Shown in pieces: positions 34,180 through 42,592 of a DNA stretch of 64,000 bases. The notes beneath the pieces are model-generated. The model did no database searches and was not told the DNA's origin. It worked only from the letters and a program-made list of their open reading frames with translations. Position 1 is the first letter of the stretch, and each line of letters begins with the position of its first letter. The stretch comes from Acidimicrobiales bacterium (GTDB lineage Bacteria; Actinomycetota; Acidimicrobiia; Acidimicrobiales; MedAcidi-G1): positions 38,452 through 102,451 of the forward strand of contig JARQPW010000003.1 of NCBI GenBank assembly GCA_029577135.1, read 5' to 3'. The translations under genes and the position numbers were made by a program.

Positions 34180-35901
34180 ATGCACGTCGTCGCCACCGCC
34201 GGCCACGTCGACCACGGCAAGTCCACGCTCGTCGAGGCGCTCACCGGCACCGACCCCGACCGCTTCGCCGAGGAGAAGGCCCGGGGCCTCACGATCGACC
34301 TGGGCTTCGCCTCGACCACGCTGCCCTCGGGCGCCACGCTCTCATTGGTCGACGTGCCCGGCCACGTCCGGTTCATCAAGAACATGCTGGCCGGCGTGGG
34401 CGGCGTCGATGCCTGCCTCTTCGTGGTGGCGGCCACCGAGGGCTGGAAACCGCAGTCCGAGGAGCACCTCCGGATCCTCGAGCTGCTCGACGTCCGCCAC
34501 GGCCTGGTGGCGCTGACCAAGGTCGGGATCGCCGACGAGGACCTCGTCGAACTCGCCCACCTCGAGGTCGCAGAACGACTCGAGGGCACGTTCCTGGAGG
34601 GAGCGCCGATCGTCGACGTCGATGCGCCGACGGGTGTCGGCCTCGACGTGCTGCGTTCGGCCCTCGACGACCTGCTGGCGGACACCCCGACCTCGGCGGA
34701 TCTGGACAGGCCCCGGCTGTGGATCGACCGGTCGTTCGCCGCCAAGGGGTCCGGCACCGTGGTGACCGGCACCCTGACCGGCGGCTCCCTCGCAGTCGAC
34801 GACGAGCTCGAACTCCACCCCCGGGGCGACCGGGTCCGCGTACGGGCACTCCAAAACCACCACGAGGCGCGCACCCACCTCCCGCCCGGCAGCCGGTGCG
34901 CCGTCAACCTGGTCGGCGTCGCCCACGACGAGGTGGTGCGCGGCGACGTCCTCGTGCGTCGCGACCAGTGGCACCTCACCACCGTCGTGGACGCCGACCT
35001 GGCGGTCCTCGACAGCCTCGGCCACGCCGTGTCCCGTCGCGGCGCCTTCGTCGCCTACATCGGCGCCGGCGAACACCCGGTGCGGCTCCGGATCCTCGGC
35101 CCCGACGCCCTCGAGCCGGGGGCCGGCGGCCCGGTGCGGATGTTCCTCCCGCATGCCCTGCCGCTCCTGCCCGGGGACCGCTTCGTACTCCGGGAGAGTG
35201 GGCGGGCCGAGACGGTGGGTGGTGGCCAGGTGCTCGACGTCGACCCCCGTGAACGTGCCTCCCGGGCGCAGCCCGATCGCTCCGTCGACCGGGTGGTCCG
35301 CGAGCGCGGCTGGGTCACCGTCGACGAACTGGAGAAGCTGACCGGCGAGCGCCGCGACGCCGACCTCGGCGACTGGGTCGTGGACCCGGCCGCCCTCCAG
35401 GCGGCGATCGCCGGACTCCGCTCTGCACTCGAGGAGTCCGGGCCGCTCGGGTTGGACCTGGCGGGCCTCGACGAACACGAACGGGTCGCCGTCAGGCTCC
35501 TCGACGACGTCGTCGTGGACGGCGGGCACCTGAAGCCCGCCGGCGCCGTCGACACGCTCGCCGACCATCCCTTCGTGGCCGAACTGGCGGCGGCGCCCTT
35601 CGCCCCCCCAACCCCCGACGGCGTGGACCGCGCTGAGTTGCGCGAACTGGTGCGGCGCGGGGACGTGGTCGAACAGGACGGGACCTTCTTCGCCGCCTCG
35701 GGCATCGAGGCCGCTGCGAGGCTTGCCGCCCGACTCCTCGCCGAACACCCCGGGGGGTTCACGGTGTCGATGTTCCGGGAGGCAGCGGGCAACACGCGCA
35801 AGCACGCCCTTCCCCTGTTGGCCCGCCTCGACGGCACCGGCATCACCCGGCGGCGCGACGACCTCCGGATCGGCGGACCGCGGCTGCCGGAGCCCGGCTG
35901 A
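34180..35901 (+). CDS. selB: Selenocysteine-specific elongation factor
   Basis: GTPase that delivers Sec-tRNA to UGA codons at a SECIS element. The 573-aa protein opens with the P-loop [10 protein letters not shown] (7-16), followed by [19 protein letters not shown] and the domain-[18 protein letters not shown]. The C-terminal half has winged-helix repeats, ending [20 protein letters not shown], that would bind the SECIS. Follows selA by 14 bp. Confidence 0.95.
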   Translation: MHVVATAGHVDHGKSTLVEALTGTDPDRFAEEKARGLTIDLGFASTTLPSGATLSLVDVPGHVRFIKNMLAGVGGVDACLFVVAATEGWKPQSEEHLRILELLDVRHGLVALTKVGIADEDLVELAHLEVAERLEGTFLEGAPIVDVDAPTGVGLDVLRSALDDLLADTPTSADLDRPRLWIDRSFAAKGSGTVVTGTLTGGSLAVDDELELHPRGDRVRVRALQNHHEARTHLPPGSRCAVNLVGVAHDEVVRGDVLVRRDQWHLTTVVDADLAVLDSLGHAVSRRGAFVAYIGAGEHPVRLRILGPDALEPGAGGPVRMFLPHALPLLPGDRFVLRESGRAETVGGGQVLDVDPRERASRAQPDRSVDRVVRERGWVTVDELEKLTGERRDADLGDWVVDPAALQAAIAGLRSALEESGPLGLDLAGLDEHERVAVRLLDDVVVDGGHLKPAGAVDTLADHPFVAELAAAPFAPPTPDGVDRAELRELVRRGDVVEQDGTFFAASGIEAAARLAARLLAEHPGGFTVSMFREAAGNTRKHALPLLARLDGTGITRRRDDLRIGGPRLPEPG

Positions 35902-35916
35902 GCCTGCGCCCCGGCC

Positions 35917-36102
35917 TCAGGCGATCAGCCCGATCATCCTCCGGCGCTCCACCTCGCTGGTCCCGCCCCAGATGCCGTGGACCCCACGGATCGAAAGGGC
36001 GTAGTCGAGGCCCTCGCCCCTCACCGCGCAGTGCGCACAGACGGCCTTGGCCCGAAGTTCCCGCCGTCGGTGAATCAGTCCCTCGGAGTCCGGGAACGGT
36101 AG
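35917..36102 (-). pseudogene. WhiB-like C-terminal remnant
   Basis: This frame codes RELRAKAVCAHCAVRGEGLD and SIRGVHGIWGGTSEVERRRM, which matches the C-terminal half of a WhiB-like Fe-S regulator (CxxC, then GIWGG). The Cys expected after the CxxC (V-x-x-x-C-L) is Gly, and the N-terminal cysteine and start codon are missing because the frame runs into the nfeD 3' end. I read it as a truncated remnant. A short product from a non-standard start cannot be ruled out. Confidence 0.65.
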
Positions 36103-37361
36103 TCGCGTGCCCCACCCTCCTCGGGAGCGACCTCGAGCCACAGTCCCTCGACCGCCACGACCCGGATCGGGGCACCGGCCTCGATGGGCGTCGCCCGGTT
36201 CGTGCGCGCCTTCCACACGGCCCCCCGGACACGCACCGTGCCCTCGGGGCCGACCGCATCGACGGCCTCCCCCGACTCGCCGACCATCCAGTCGCGGCCG
36301 ATGGTCGGGGTCGAGAACCGGGTGCGCACCATGGCGGGCATACCGGCGGCCATGGCGGTAATCGTCCCGACGAGTCCGACCCCGAGGGTGATCCACGACA
36401 TCCCGACGCCGTCGTACAGGGCGACCGAGCCGAACACCAGGCTGGCCGTGGCGATCACGGTCCAGACGCGTGGAACACCCGTCTGGACGTCGACGGCATA
36501 GCCGAACATGGCCACCACGAGAAGGGCGATCGCCCACCAGCGGGTCGGGAGTACGGCGAGGCCGTAGCACCCCAGCAGGAACGAACCGGCACCGATGACC
36601 CCGGCGATGCCGACGCCCGCCGTGTACAACTCGAAGACGAGCAGGCCGGCGCCGACGAGGAACAACAGGTACGCCACGGGAGGGCTGGCCGCCGTGTGGA
36701 ACAACTGGTCGACCAGGCCCGGCTTGTGGAAGCGGGTGCGGACCACCGGAGCAGTTCCCGAGCCGTCGGCGGCGGCACCCTCGAATCCGGGTATCCCCCG
36801 CAGGTGCTCGAGGAGGACGGGCGAGGAGCGGGCGAGCCCACGTTCGACCGCTTCGTCGTAGCCGACGGTGTCGTCGACAAGGTCGGTGTCGGGCGGCAGG
36901 CCGAAGGGCCTGCCGAAGCGCTCCACGGGCGCCACCGGGTCGCCGAGGTCGCCGAAGCGTGCCCCCGGTGCGATGCCCAAGTCGTCGGCCAGCCCGGCCA
37001 ACTGGGCCACGGCCCCGAGTGCACGGCTTCCCGAGGGGCCCACCCAGAACGAGACCGGCACCGGCGAGCCCATGATCAGCTCGGCCACGGCCACGACCTC
37101 GTCGTCGGACACGACCGAGCCCCGGCTGTCTACCTGGAACACGAGGGCGATGGTCTCCGCCGGGTCGACGCCCTCGAGGACATCCGTCATGACCTCGAGC
37201 AGCACCGGATCGAGCAGGCCATCGATCTCGACCACGTCGATGACCAGGTGTTCATCGTGCGCCTCGTGTGCCCCGGCCGCCGTCATCAGAGCGAGCCAGC
37301 CCACGAGGAGCAGGGCGAGGCCCAACAGGAATCGGGATCGGCGGCGCGCGGTGCGGATCAT
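36075..37361 (-). CDS. NfeD-family membrane protein with degenerate protease domain
   Basis: A 428-aa long-form NfeD. A signal-like N-terminus (10-31) precedes a ClpP/S49-like domain, then three helices (LLFLVGAGLLVFELYT, GSFLLGCYGLAVL, WWAIALLVVAMFGYA) and a C-terminal OB fold (VGESGEAVDAVGPEGTVRVR). In active NfeD proteases the Ser follows a GARAxSAG-type motif; here it reads WVGPSGSRALGAVAQLAG, so the nucleophile Ser seems missing. Probable membrane-integrity protein; proteolysis doubtful. Confidence 0.78.
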   Translation of the reverse strand: MIRTARRRSRFLLGLALLLVGWLALMTAAGAHEAHDEHLVIDVVEIDGLLDPVLLEVMTDVLEGVDPAETIALVFQVDSRGSVVSDDEVVAVAELIMGSPVPVSFWVGPSGSRALGAVAQLAGLADDLGIAPGARFGDLGDPVAPVERFGRPFGLPPDTDLVDDTVGYDEAVERGLARSSPVLLEHLRGIPGFEGAAADGSGTAPVVRTRFHKPGLVDQLFHTAASPPVAYLLFLVGAGLLVFELYTAGVGIAGVIGAGSFLLGCYGLAVLPTRWWAIALLVVAMFGYAVDVQTGVPRVWTVIATASLVFGSVALYDGVGMSWITLGVGLVGTITAMAAGMPAMVRTRFSTPTIGRDWMVGESGEAVDAVGPEGTVRVRGAVWKARTNRATPIEAGAPIRVVAVEGLWLEVAPEEGGARDYRSRTPRD

Positions 37362-37408
37362 CGGCAGTCCGGGGGTGAGCGGGTTGGGAAGGTTCCGGGC
37401 GTCGGGCC

Positions 37409-37750
37409 TCAGTCGGCCTCACCGAGGGCGGCGGCGGCCTCCTCGACCGTCTCGCAGACCGGCACGATGCGGTCGAAGCCCGTGGTGTGCAGGAGGCGGG
37501 TGAGGGCCGGACGGTTGCAGGCGACGGCCACGTCCCCGTCGTTCTCCCGGGCCCGTCGGATGCCGCCGATCAACGCACCGAGGCCGGCCGAGTCCATGAA
37601 CGGCACCTCGGAGAGGTCGATGAGCACGTACTGGTGCTCGGCAACGGAGATGAGGGCCTCGCGGAACCGGACGACCGTGTAGGCGTCGAGCTCGCCGACG
37701 GGTCGGCAAAGCACGTATCCGTCACCAGATTCAATGGCGATCTCGAGCAC
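37409..37750 (-). CDS. STAS-domain anti-sigma antagonist, second copy
   Basis: 113 aa from GTG at 37750 with GGAGG five bases upstream. VPFMDSAGLGALIGGIRRA contains the phospho-acceptor Ser, as in SpoIIAA/RsbV. Unlike the STAS gene at 15731 it has no adjacent kinase. The next gene upstream is a divergent receiver protein, so it may respond to a distant kinase. Confidence 0.85.
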   Translation of the reverse strand: MLEIAIESGDGYVLCRPVGELDAYTVVRFREALISVAEHQYVLIDLSEVPFMDSAGLGALIGGIRRARENDGDVAVACNRPALTRLLHTTGFDRIVPVCETVEEAAAALGEAD

Positions 37751-37897
37751 CAGCGCCTCCTCGGTCGGCTCCCTACGGCGGCGATCGTAGACCCGTCGCG
37801 GCCGGTTGAGGTCCGCGGCCCACTCTCCCGAGGATCCGGGCGGCCGGCCCCGGGTTCGGCATCCCGACCTCGGGGGCCCGCAGGTACGCTCCGGGCC

Positions 37898-38272
37898 GTG
37901 TCCACCGTGCTCCTCGCCACCGACGCCGACCGGGTCCACGACGAGGTCGAAGCCGCCCTCGGCGGCGACCACGACCTCGTCCGGGTCCATGCCGGCGCCA
38001 CGGTGCTCGCCGCCGTCACCGAGCACGATCCTGCGCTGGTCGTGCTCGACCTCCAGATCGGCAACATGGGTGGAATGGCGGCCTGCCTCGACCTCCGCCT
38101 CGAGCAGCGTGCTGGGCGCATCCCCGACCAGCGTGTCGTGATGCTCCTCGACCGATCGGCCGACGAGTGGCTGGCCGGGCAGGCCGAGGCTGATGCCTGG
38201 CTGGTCAAGCCGATCGATCCGCTGGCGCTGCGCCGCACCGTCGACGAGGTCCTCGCCCGCCTGAGCGCCTGA
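37898..38272 (+). CDS. Single-domain response-regulator receiver
   Basis: A 124-aa CheY-like domain. From GTG at 37898 it reads VSTVLLATDADRVHDEVEAA; the phospho-Asp lies in PALVVLDLQIGNMGGM, and LVKPIDPLALR has the conserved Lys and Pro. No output domain is attached. Divergent from the STAS gene; partner unknown. Confidence 0.8.
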   Translation: MSTVLLATDADRVHDEVEAALGGDHDLVRVHAGATVLAAVTEHDPALVVLDLQIGNMGGMAACLDLRLEQRAGRIPDQRVVMLLDRSADEWLAGQAEADAWLVKPIDPLALRRTVDEVLARLSA

Positions 38273-38321
38273 AAAGCGCCTGACGGGAGCCGGACGCCAA
38301 CCGGTACCCTTTCCCCGCACA

Positions 38322-38398
38322 CGGGTAGTGGCGCAGCTTGGTAGCGCGCCTCGTTCGGGACGAGGAGGTCGTGGGTTCAAATCCCGCCTACCCGACCA
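38322..38398 (+). tRNA. tRNA-Pro (anticodon CGG)
   Basis: Cloverleaf of 77 nt with an encoded CCA. Acceptor CGGGTAG pairs with CTACCCG; the anticodon loop TTCGGGA between CCTCG and CGAGG gives CGG; the T arm is GTGGG-TTCAAAT-CCCGC. A gene-poor stretch begins immediately at its 3' end, the common attachment position for integrative elements. Confidence 0.95.
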
Positions 38399-38680
38399 CG
38401 GGGTCTCGGCAGGTTTCGGTCACGCAGAGTGGTCTCCTTCGGCTTGACCCGGGTGTCTGAGAGTCCTCTGGGTAGCGGGGCTCTATGCATGTGAATGACC
38501 GTCCGTGTCGGACTGGTCGATGCATGCATCTCAACCATGGAGCGCCAGAGAAACTGTCAGTGGGGCGAGACGTTGGGGGCTGAGGGTGGCGCGATACCCC
38601 CCGACCCCCAAGACGAAGCGTTTCCCCAGGCCACTCCGATGAGGCCGGGAACACGTTTCGGGTGAATCGGGAACGCACTA

Positions 38681-38759
38681 GGGGCGACTCAAGCTCAACT
38701 GGCAGAGCATCGGACCCTTGATTCGCAGGTTCCGGGTTCGAGTCCCGGGGGGCGTACCA
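38681..38759 (+). pseudogene. Degenerate tRNA-Lys(CTT)-like sequence
   Basis: D arm (GCTCAACTGGCAGAGC), anticodon arm (loop CCCTTGA, anticodon CTT) and a perfect T arm (CCGGG-TTCGAGT-CCCGG) with CCA are present. The acceptor arms do not pair (GGGGCGA at the 5' side and GGGGCGT at the 3' side) and U33 is C. I read this as a pseudo-tRNA or a tRNA fragment left by recombination rather than a working tRNA. Confidence 0.55.
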
Positions 38760-38918
38760 CATGTTCTCTAACTTGCGAGACCCCGGTTGCAAGGAGCCCA
38801 TTTTCACATACCGCCAAGTTCCGGGGCACTCGCTACCAGATCCGTACAACCCGTCTGTGTTGTCCCGCCCACTTTCGCTCTGAACGGGAGCACGCAGCAA
38901 ACTTCGGGGGGCGTACCA
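38746..38918. repeat. 14-bp direct repeat from the tRNA-like 3' end
   Basis: CGGGGGGCGTACCA occurs at 38746-38759 (3' end of the tRNA-like sequence) and again at 38905-38918, 145 bp later and without the rest of a T arm. A tRNA 3'-end repeat is what attL/attR or a nested att remnant would look like. The short length leaves chance possible. Confidence 0.45.
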
Positions 38919-38994
38919 GCAAGCACAGAACGGCGAAGCCCAGAAGTCTCAAGCTCCGGCGAAAGAAACGCCGACACAGGGACATGACATAGAC

Positions 38995-39186
38995 ATGGGA
39001 ATCATCCAGAACACCGCCGCCATCTACGTCCGGCGCTTCGCCGTCGACTCTGAGAACACCGAGGCCGACGCCTTCTCCAGGAGCCTCGCCGCCTTCCTCC
39101 CGCTCTCCGGCGAACAGGTCGCCACCATCCTCGGCGTCGTCGCCGTATTGACCGGTGAGCGTGTCGTCAGGAAGGTCCGGGCCTGA
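38995..39186 (+). CDS. Hypothetical small protein (63 aa)
   Basis: Opens MGIIQNTAAIYVRRF and ends with a hydrophobic segment ATILGVVAVLTGERVVRKVRA. No family recognised. It lies in the gene-poor stretch after tRNA-Pro and has only a weak purine-rich sequence upstream. Codon third positions are rich in C/G, which supports coding. Confidence 0.4.
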   Translation: MGIIQNTAAIYVRRFAVDSENTEADAFSRSLAAFLPLSGEQVATILGVVAVLTGERVVRKVRA

Positions 39187-39236
39187 CCTACTCCCTCAGA
39201 CGGATGTGGAGAGCGACGGCGCCCGGAGCGGCCCCA

Positions 39237-39353
39237 TCAGGTTGGGATGGTGCCCTTCGCTGCCTTTTTGTCCCTCTTTGCCTGTCGCTTCTCTTTCGCG
39301 GTCTTGGAAGCGGGAGTCTTACTGCTCCGCCCACCCTTGTCTTTGCCAGCCAT
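39237..39353 (-). CDS. Lys/Arg-rich small basic protein (38 aa)
   Basis: ATG at 39353 is preceded by GGAGAGG at a good distance. The product is MAGKDKGGRSSKTPASKTAK then EKRQAKRDKKAAKGTIPT: about 40% Lys/Arg and no hydrophobic core. Short proteins with a KDKGGR start and KEKRxAKxxKKA tail occur in many actinobacteria. Role unknown; nucleic-acid or ribosome association is a guess from charge. Confidence 0.6.
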   Translation of the reverse strand: MAGKDKGGRSSKTPASKTAKEKRQAKRDKKAAKGTIPT

Positions 39354-39706
39354 GACGACCTCTCCAAATTTCTGTAGCCCTCCTGATACCGCCCGACCTT
39401 AGGCCCCCACTTCGTCCCGTACCCGCATGAGAAACCCAATGAGCCGCCTGTCTACGTCTGGGACGAGGACACGCCTCTCTTGTTCGACGTTGGCCGAGTG
39501 AGGATCGACCTGGACCTCCAAGCGTTCCCCGGCCGCGAAAACTGCGTCCTGTTCGACTGGTCCACGACCGAGTCCCAATCGGCGACCTCCTCGGCGAGGA
39601 CGACAACTACGAATGTTCAGAAACCCCAACAGCGACAAGCACCAGATCAAACAACGCTGACCGGCCTAGCGGGGAAGCCGTCGGCAGCGGATCGAAGCCG
39701 CGTCGT
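39354..39706. other. 353-bp stretch with possible gene debris
   Basis: No complete gene seen. A plus-strand frame around 39405-39570 codes FVPYPHEKPNEPPVYVWDED and then TPLLFDVGRVRIDLDLQAFP, which looks protein-like but has no start codon after its upstream stop and loses sense downstream. It may be a fragment of a broken gene. The methyltransferase gene ends at 39707. Confidence 0.4.
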
Positions 39707-40504
39707 TCACCCGGCCTTGCGGACGATCCATGCCTCCTCGGCGGGCCACTGCTGCGCCCACTCAAGGTCGACGAACGGGAAGTGGTTCTCCTCCGCGTCG
39801 GCAGGTGGCCGGAGTTCGACGAGGTCCTCGACCTCGAATCCACACGAACGCAGTAGCCGGATGCGCTCGCCGTGCGAGATGTGGAACTCGATCCCCGGAT
39901 CGTCGGGCCACTCGAAGCGGTGCATCCCGAACTGGGGGCGCCGCAACCGATCACCGGCCGGGGTCTCGTCATCGTCGAGCACGCAGAGCATCATGAGGAC
40001 GGAGTTCCCGAGGAACACCAGGCGACCACCGGGCCGCAGCACCCGTGCCGCCTCCGGCAGCCAACGGTACGGGTCACACCAGATGGCTGCGCCGTACTCG
40101 GAGATCGCGAAGTCGAAGCTCCCGTCGACGAAGGGCAGACGCTCGGCGTCGCCGTGGACGAGTGGGAACCGGAGGTCGAACTCTTCCTGGAAGCCCGCTG
40201 CGGTCGCCAACTGCGCCACCGAGTTGTCGATCCCGACCGGCCTACAGCCCCGACGGGCCAGCCACGCCGACACGTAGGCCGTCCCACAACCCAGCTCCAC
40301 CACATCGCCTCCCCCGAACGCTCCAAGCAGGCCGACGTCCGACTCGGGGATGCCGTAGACGCCCCAGCGCGGGTGCTCGACGGCCCAACTCTGTCGCCCG
40401 GGCTCGACCCAGTCGACTGCGCTGCCGTCCCAATAGGCGCGATTCGACCGCACATGTCGACGGGGCTCCGGACGATCCACCCCACGAGTGAACCACACAT
40501 CCAT
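39707..40504 (-). CDS. Class I SAM-dependent methyltransferase
   Basis: A 265-aa protein with the SAM motif VVELGCGTAYVSAWLARRG (motif I), GIDNSVAQL (motif II), GDAERLPFVDGSFDFAISEY (motif III) and AARVLRPGGRLVFLG (post-motif). This is the Methyltransf_11/UbiE-like set; the substrate is unknown. The first 35 residues are not conserved, so the true start may lie slightly downstream. It borders the gene-poor region. Confidence 0.85.
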   Translation of the reverse strand: MDVWFTRGVDRPEPRRHVRSNRAYWDGSAVDWVEPGRQSWAVEHPRWGVYGIPESDVGLLGAFGGGDVVELGCGTAYVSAWLARRGCRPVGIDNSVAQLATAAGFQEEFDLRFPLVHGDAERLPFVDGSFDFAISEYGAAIWCDPYRWLPEAARVLRPGGRLVFLGNSVLMMLCVLDDDETPAGDRLRRPQFGMHRFEWPDDPGIEFHISHGERIRLLRSCGFEVEDLVELRPPADAEENHFPFVDLEWAQQWPAEEAWIVRKAG

Positions 40505-40585
40505 TGAACGGTTGTGTGGAGGATGCAGCGAAGACGTCGATCGGTTCGGTGGAACCGACTCCCGGACCGGGGCCCGGACGCGAAG

Positions 40586-40609
40586 GAACCCGCCCCGCAG
40601 GGCGGGTTC
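40586..40609. terminator. Perfect 10-bp hairpin
   Basis: GAACCCGCCC-CGCA-GGGCGGGTTC folds into a perfect 10-bp stem with a tetraloop. It lies between the small leftward gene at 40655 and the methyltransferase start, so it may end transcription from the right. No clear T-run follows on the minus strand. Confidence 0.6.
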
Positions 40610-40654
40610 GCTCGTTCTCGGCCCCCTTACCCCTGTACGGGGGCGGAGGGCGCC

Positions 40655-40837
40655 TCAGCGCAGGGTGAGCGGTCGCGGGCGGCGGCCCGAGGGGCTCTTG
40701 GCGGCCGTATCGGCCAGGGTCGAGATGGTCCGGATCACGGCGCCACTGACGCCGAGGCCGAAGCCGGTTCCGACGGCCTGGCGGACGAGCGAACGCACGT
40801 CGGAACCCGTCGTGTTGGTGGACTTGAAAGCACGCAT
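40655..40837 (-). CDS. Hypothetical small protein (60 aa)
   Basis: From ATG at 40837: MRAFKSTNTTGSDVRSLVRQ, then an alanine/glycine-rich amphipathic segment and a basic tail ending SGRRPRPLTLR. GAAAGAA lies upstream at a plausible distance. No family recognised. The hairpin at 40586 follows its stop, consistent with a short independent transcript. Confidence 0.45.
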   Translation of the reverse strand: MRAFKSTNTTGSDVRSLVRQAVGTGFGLGVSGAVIRTISTLADTAAKSPSGRRPRPLTLR

Positions 40838-40950
40838 GGGCAGTTCTTTCGGTGAGGCGCCGCGGACTAAGGACCGGGCGCACAGGTGGTGCACTTCACT
40901 CGGTGACCTCCGCCCCGCCCGGCCCGAATGGGCTGGTCAGCGGTGGTTAC

Positions 40951-40971
40951 CCGTCGGTAATGAACCGACGG
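40951..40971. repeat. Short perfect inverted repeat near sulfatase 3' end
   Basis: CCGTCGGT-AATGA-ACCGACGG is an 8-bp perfect inverted repeat, 79 bp beyond the sulfatase stop, in the 212-bp gap with the small gene. It fits either a terminator stem or an operator for the leftward small gene. Nothing else is seen in this gap. Confidence 0.4.
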
Positions 40972-41049
40972 ACAAGTCTGCCGGGAGCACCACCGTCCTC
41001 CTCAGAGACAGTGGTCACACACACGCTCTGCGTGGCAGGCGGCGACCGC

Positions 41050-42537
41050 TCAGGTCTCCGGATCGGTCAGGGTGAGCATTCCCCCAGGCGTTGCCAGCAG
41101 GTTGGCCAACGGACCGTCGACGACGCCCGGGCGCCAGTCGAGGAGGTCCTCGGCGTAGGTCCGCATGGCCGGGTGCTCGGTCAACGGCGACACCTCGTCG
41201 GGGTCCTGCTCGAGGTCGACGTACAACGGCGGGAGCCCACCGAAGAGCACGACCTTGCCGGCCCGGTCCCGCAGAACCGCCAGGTTGCAGTCGACGAGCG
41301 GCAGGTCGAAGATCCCGGCGAACACCCGGAAGTCGAACTCCCAGTGGGCCGCCGACCTCCAATGGGGCGCCGCGCCCGTCTCGAGGAACGGTCGCAGCGA
41401 CCGGCCCTGGCACTGCTCCGGGACCGGCAGGCCCGCCAGGTCCAACAGTGTCGGCATCACGTCGACGTGTTCGGTGAACTCGTCGACCACGGCGCCCGAC
41501 ACACCCCCCAGGTCCGGCCAGCGCACGATCAGCGGCACGTGGAACGAGCGGTCGTGGTAGCTGAACTTGCTGACCAGCCCGTAGTCACCGAGCAGCTCCC
41601 CATGGTCGGAGGTGACCGCCACGACCGTCCGTTCCGTGCTCCCGGCGTCGTCGAGGGCGCCCAGTAGGCGACCGACCTGGTGGTCGACCTCGGCGATCAT
41701 CCCGTAGTAGGTGGCGCGCAACTGTCGGACCTCGAGCGGGTCGTCGGGAGCGGTCGTGAGCCCCGAGCCACCCAAAGCCTCAAGGAAGGGATGGTCGACG
41801 GTCGGTGCCGGCAGCGGCGCAGGAACCTCGGCGGGATCGTGGAAGTCGTTGTAGGGGGCCGGCACGTGGAACGGCGGATGCGGCCGCAACAGCGACACGT
41901 GCACGAACCAGGGCTCCGGCAGTCCGTCGAGCACCTCGATCACCCGGTCGACGACGAACGCCGTCTCGGTCTCGTCGGCGGCGAACGCCGACGGCGGCCA
42001 CATCGAGCCCCGTCCCGGTGGGATGTCGACGTCGTCCCGCGGGCGGTTCAGGCGGCCCCGGTCGGAGATGTCGTGCCCCCGCTCCTCGAGCCACCGGTAC
42101 CAGGCCTCCCGATCGTCCAGGAGCTCGAGAGCGGCGCTGAAGCCGGGCAGGATCCCCTCGTAGGTCAGGAGCCGGGGGTCGTCGTCGGCGACGGTCCGCG
42201 GGTCGATCGTCTGGTCGGTGTAGCCGAACAGCAGCGGGTCATAGCCGCCCGCACGGGTCTCGTGGGCGATGTTGGTGAGGCTGGCGTCGAGCGGCGTGCC
42301 GTTGAAGACCACCCGGTTGGTGTGCTGGTAGGTCCCCGTCAGGAGGCACGCCCGACTCGGGCCGCACGGCGTCGCCTGGCTGTAGTGGCTGGCAAAGCGC
42401 ACCCCGGCCGCGGCGAGGGCATCCAGGTTCGGGGTCCGGACCATCGGGTGGCCGGCCGCCCCGAGGCAATCGGCGCGCCACTGGTCGATCGTGACGAAGA
42501 GCAGGTTGGGGTGGGACTTATCGCCGCTGGTCGCCAT
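41050..42537 (-). CDS. Sulfatase / phosphonate monoester hydrolase-like
   Basis: A 495-aa alkaline-phosphatase-superfamily enzyme. NLLFVTIDQWRADCLGAAG begins with the metal Asp; ATPCGPSRACLLTG (55-68) is the CxPxR motif whose C58 becomes formylglycine; VVAVTSDHGELLGDYGLVSK holds metal-site residues. The DQWR start and size resemble the PMH/arylsulfatase group. No signal peptide, so cytoplasmic. It needs a formylglycine-generating enzyme, not seen here. Confidence 0.9.
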   Translation of the reverse strand: MATSGDKSHPNLLFVTIDQWRADCLGAAGHPMVRTPNLDALAAAGVRFASHYSQATPCGPSRACLLTGTYQHTNRVVFNGTPLDASLTNIAHETRAGGYDPLLFGYTDQTIDPRTVADDDPRLLTYEGILPGFSAALELLDDREAWYRWLEERGHDISDRGRLNRPRDDVDIPPGRGSMWPPSAFAADETETAFVVDRVIEVLDGLPEPWFVHVSLLRPHPPFHVPAPYNDFHDPAEVPAPLPAPTVDHPFLEALGGSGLTTAPDDPLEVRQLRATYYGMIAEVDHQVGRLLGALDDAGSTERTVVAVTSDHGELLGDYGLVSKFSYHDRSFHVPLIVRWPDLGGVSGAVVDEFTEHVDVMPTLLDLAGLPVPEQCQGRSLRPFLETGAAPHWRSAAHWEFDFRVFAGIFDLPLVDCNLAVLRDRAGKVVLFGGLPPLYVDLEQDPDEVSPLTEHPAMRTYAEDLLDWRPGVVDGPLANLLATPGGMLTLTDPET

Positions 42538-42592
42538 GCGCGCATCCTCGCACGACGACGGGCCGAACCAGCACCACCACTAGTGTCCCGCA

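Larger units (their letters stand above)
38399..38994. other. Gene-poor 596-bp stretch after tRNA-Pro
   Basis: No credible protein gene is seen here. The region holds a decayed tRNA-Lys-like sequence (38681-38759) and one copy each of a 14-bp repeat at 38746 and 38905. Its base use is less strongly GC3-biased than neighbouring genes. It may be the scar of an integrative element next to tRNA-Pro, but no integrase is found. Confidence 0.5.

Noticed and set aside
38681..38759. Functional tRNA-Lys(CTT)
   Set aside because: The acceptor arms do not pair and position 33 is C in place of U, although the D, anticodon and T arms fold.
39480..40277. Long plus-strand frame crossing the methyltransferase gene
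   Set aside because: Ser/Arg-rich antisense frame of the methyltransferase; the opposite strand has clear SAM motifs. Only the first part (to about 39570) looks protein-like and is noted as debris.
40586..40971. Attachment sites from the hairpins at 40586 and 40951
   Set aside because: They are simple perfect inverted repeats of different sequence between genes, with no duplicated copy elsewhere in the window and no integrase.
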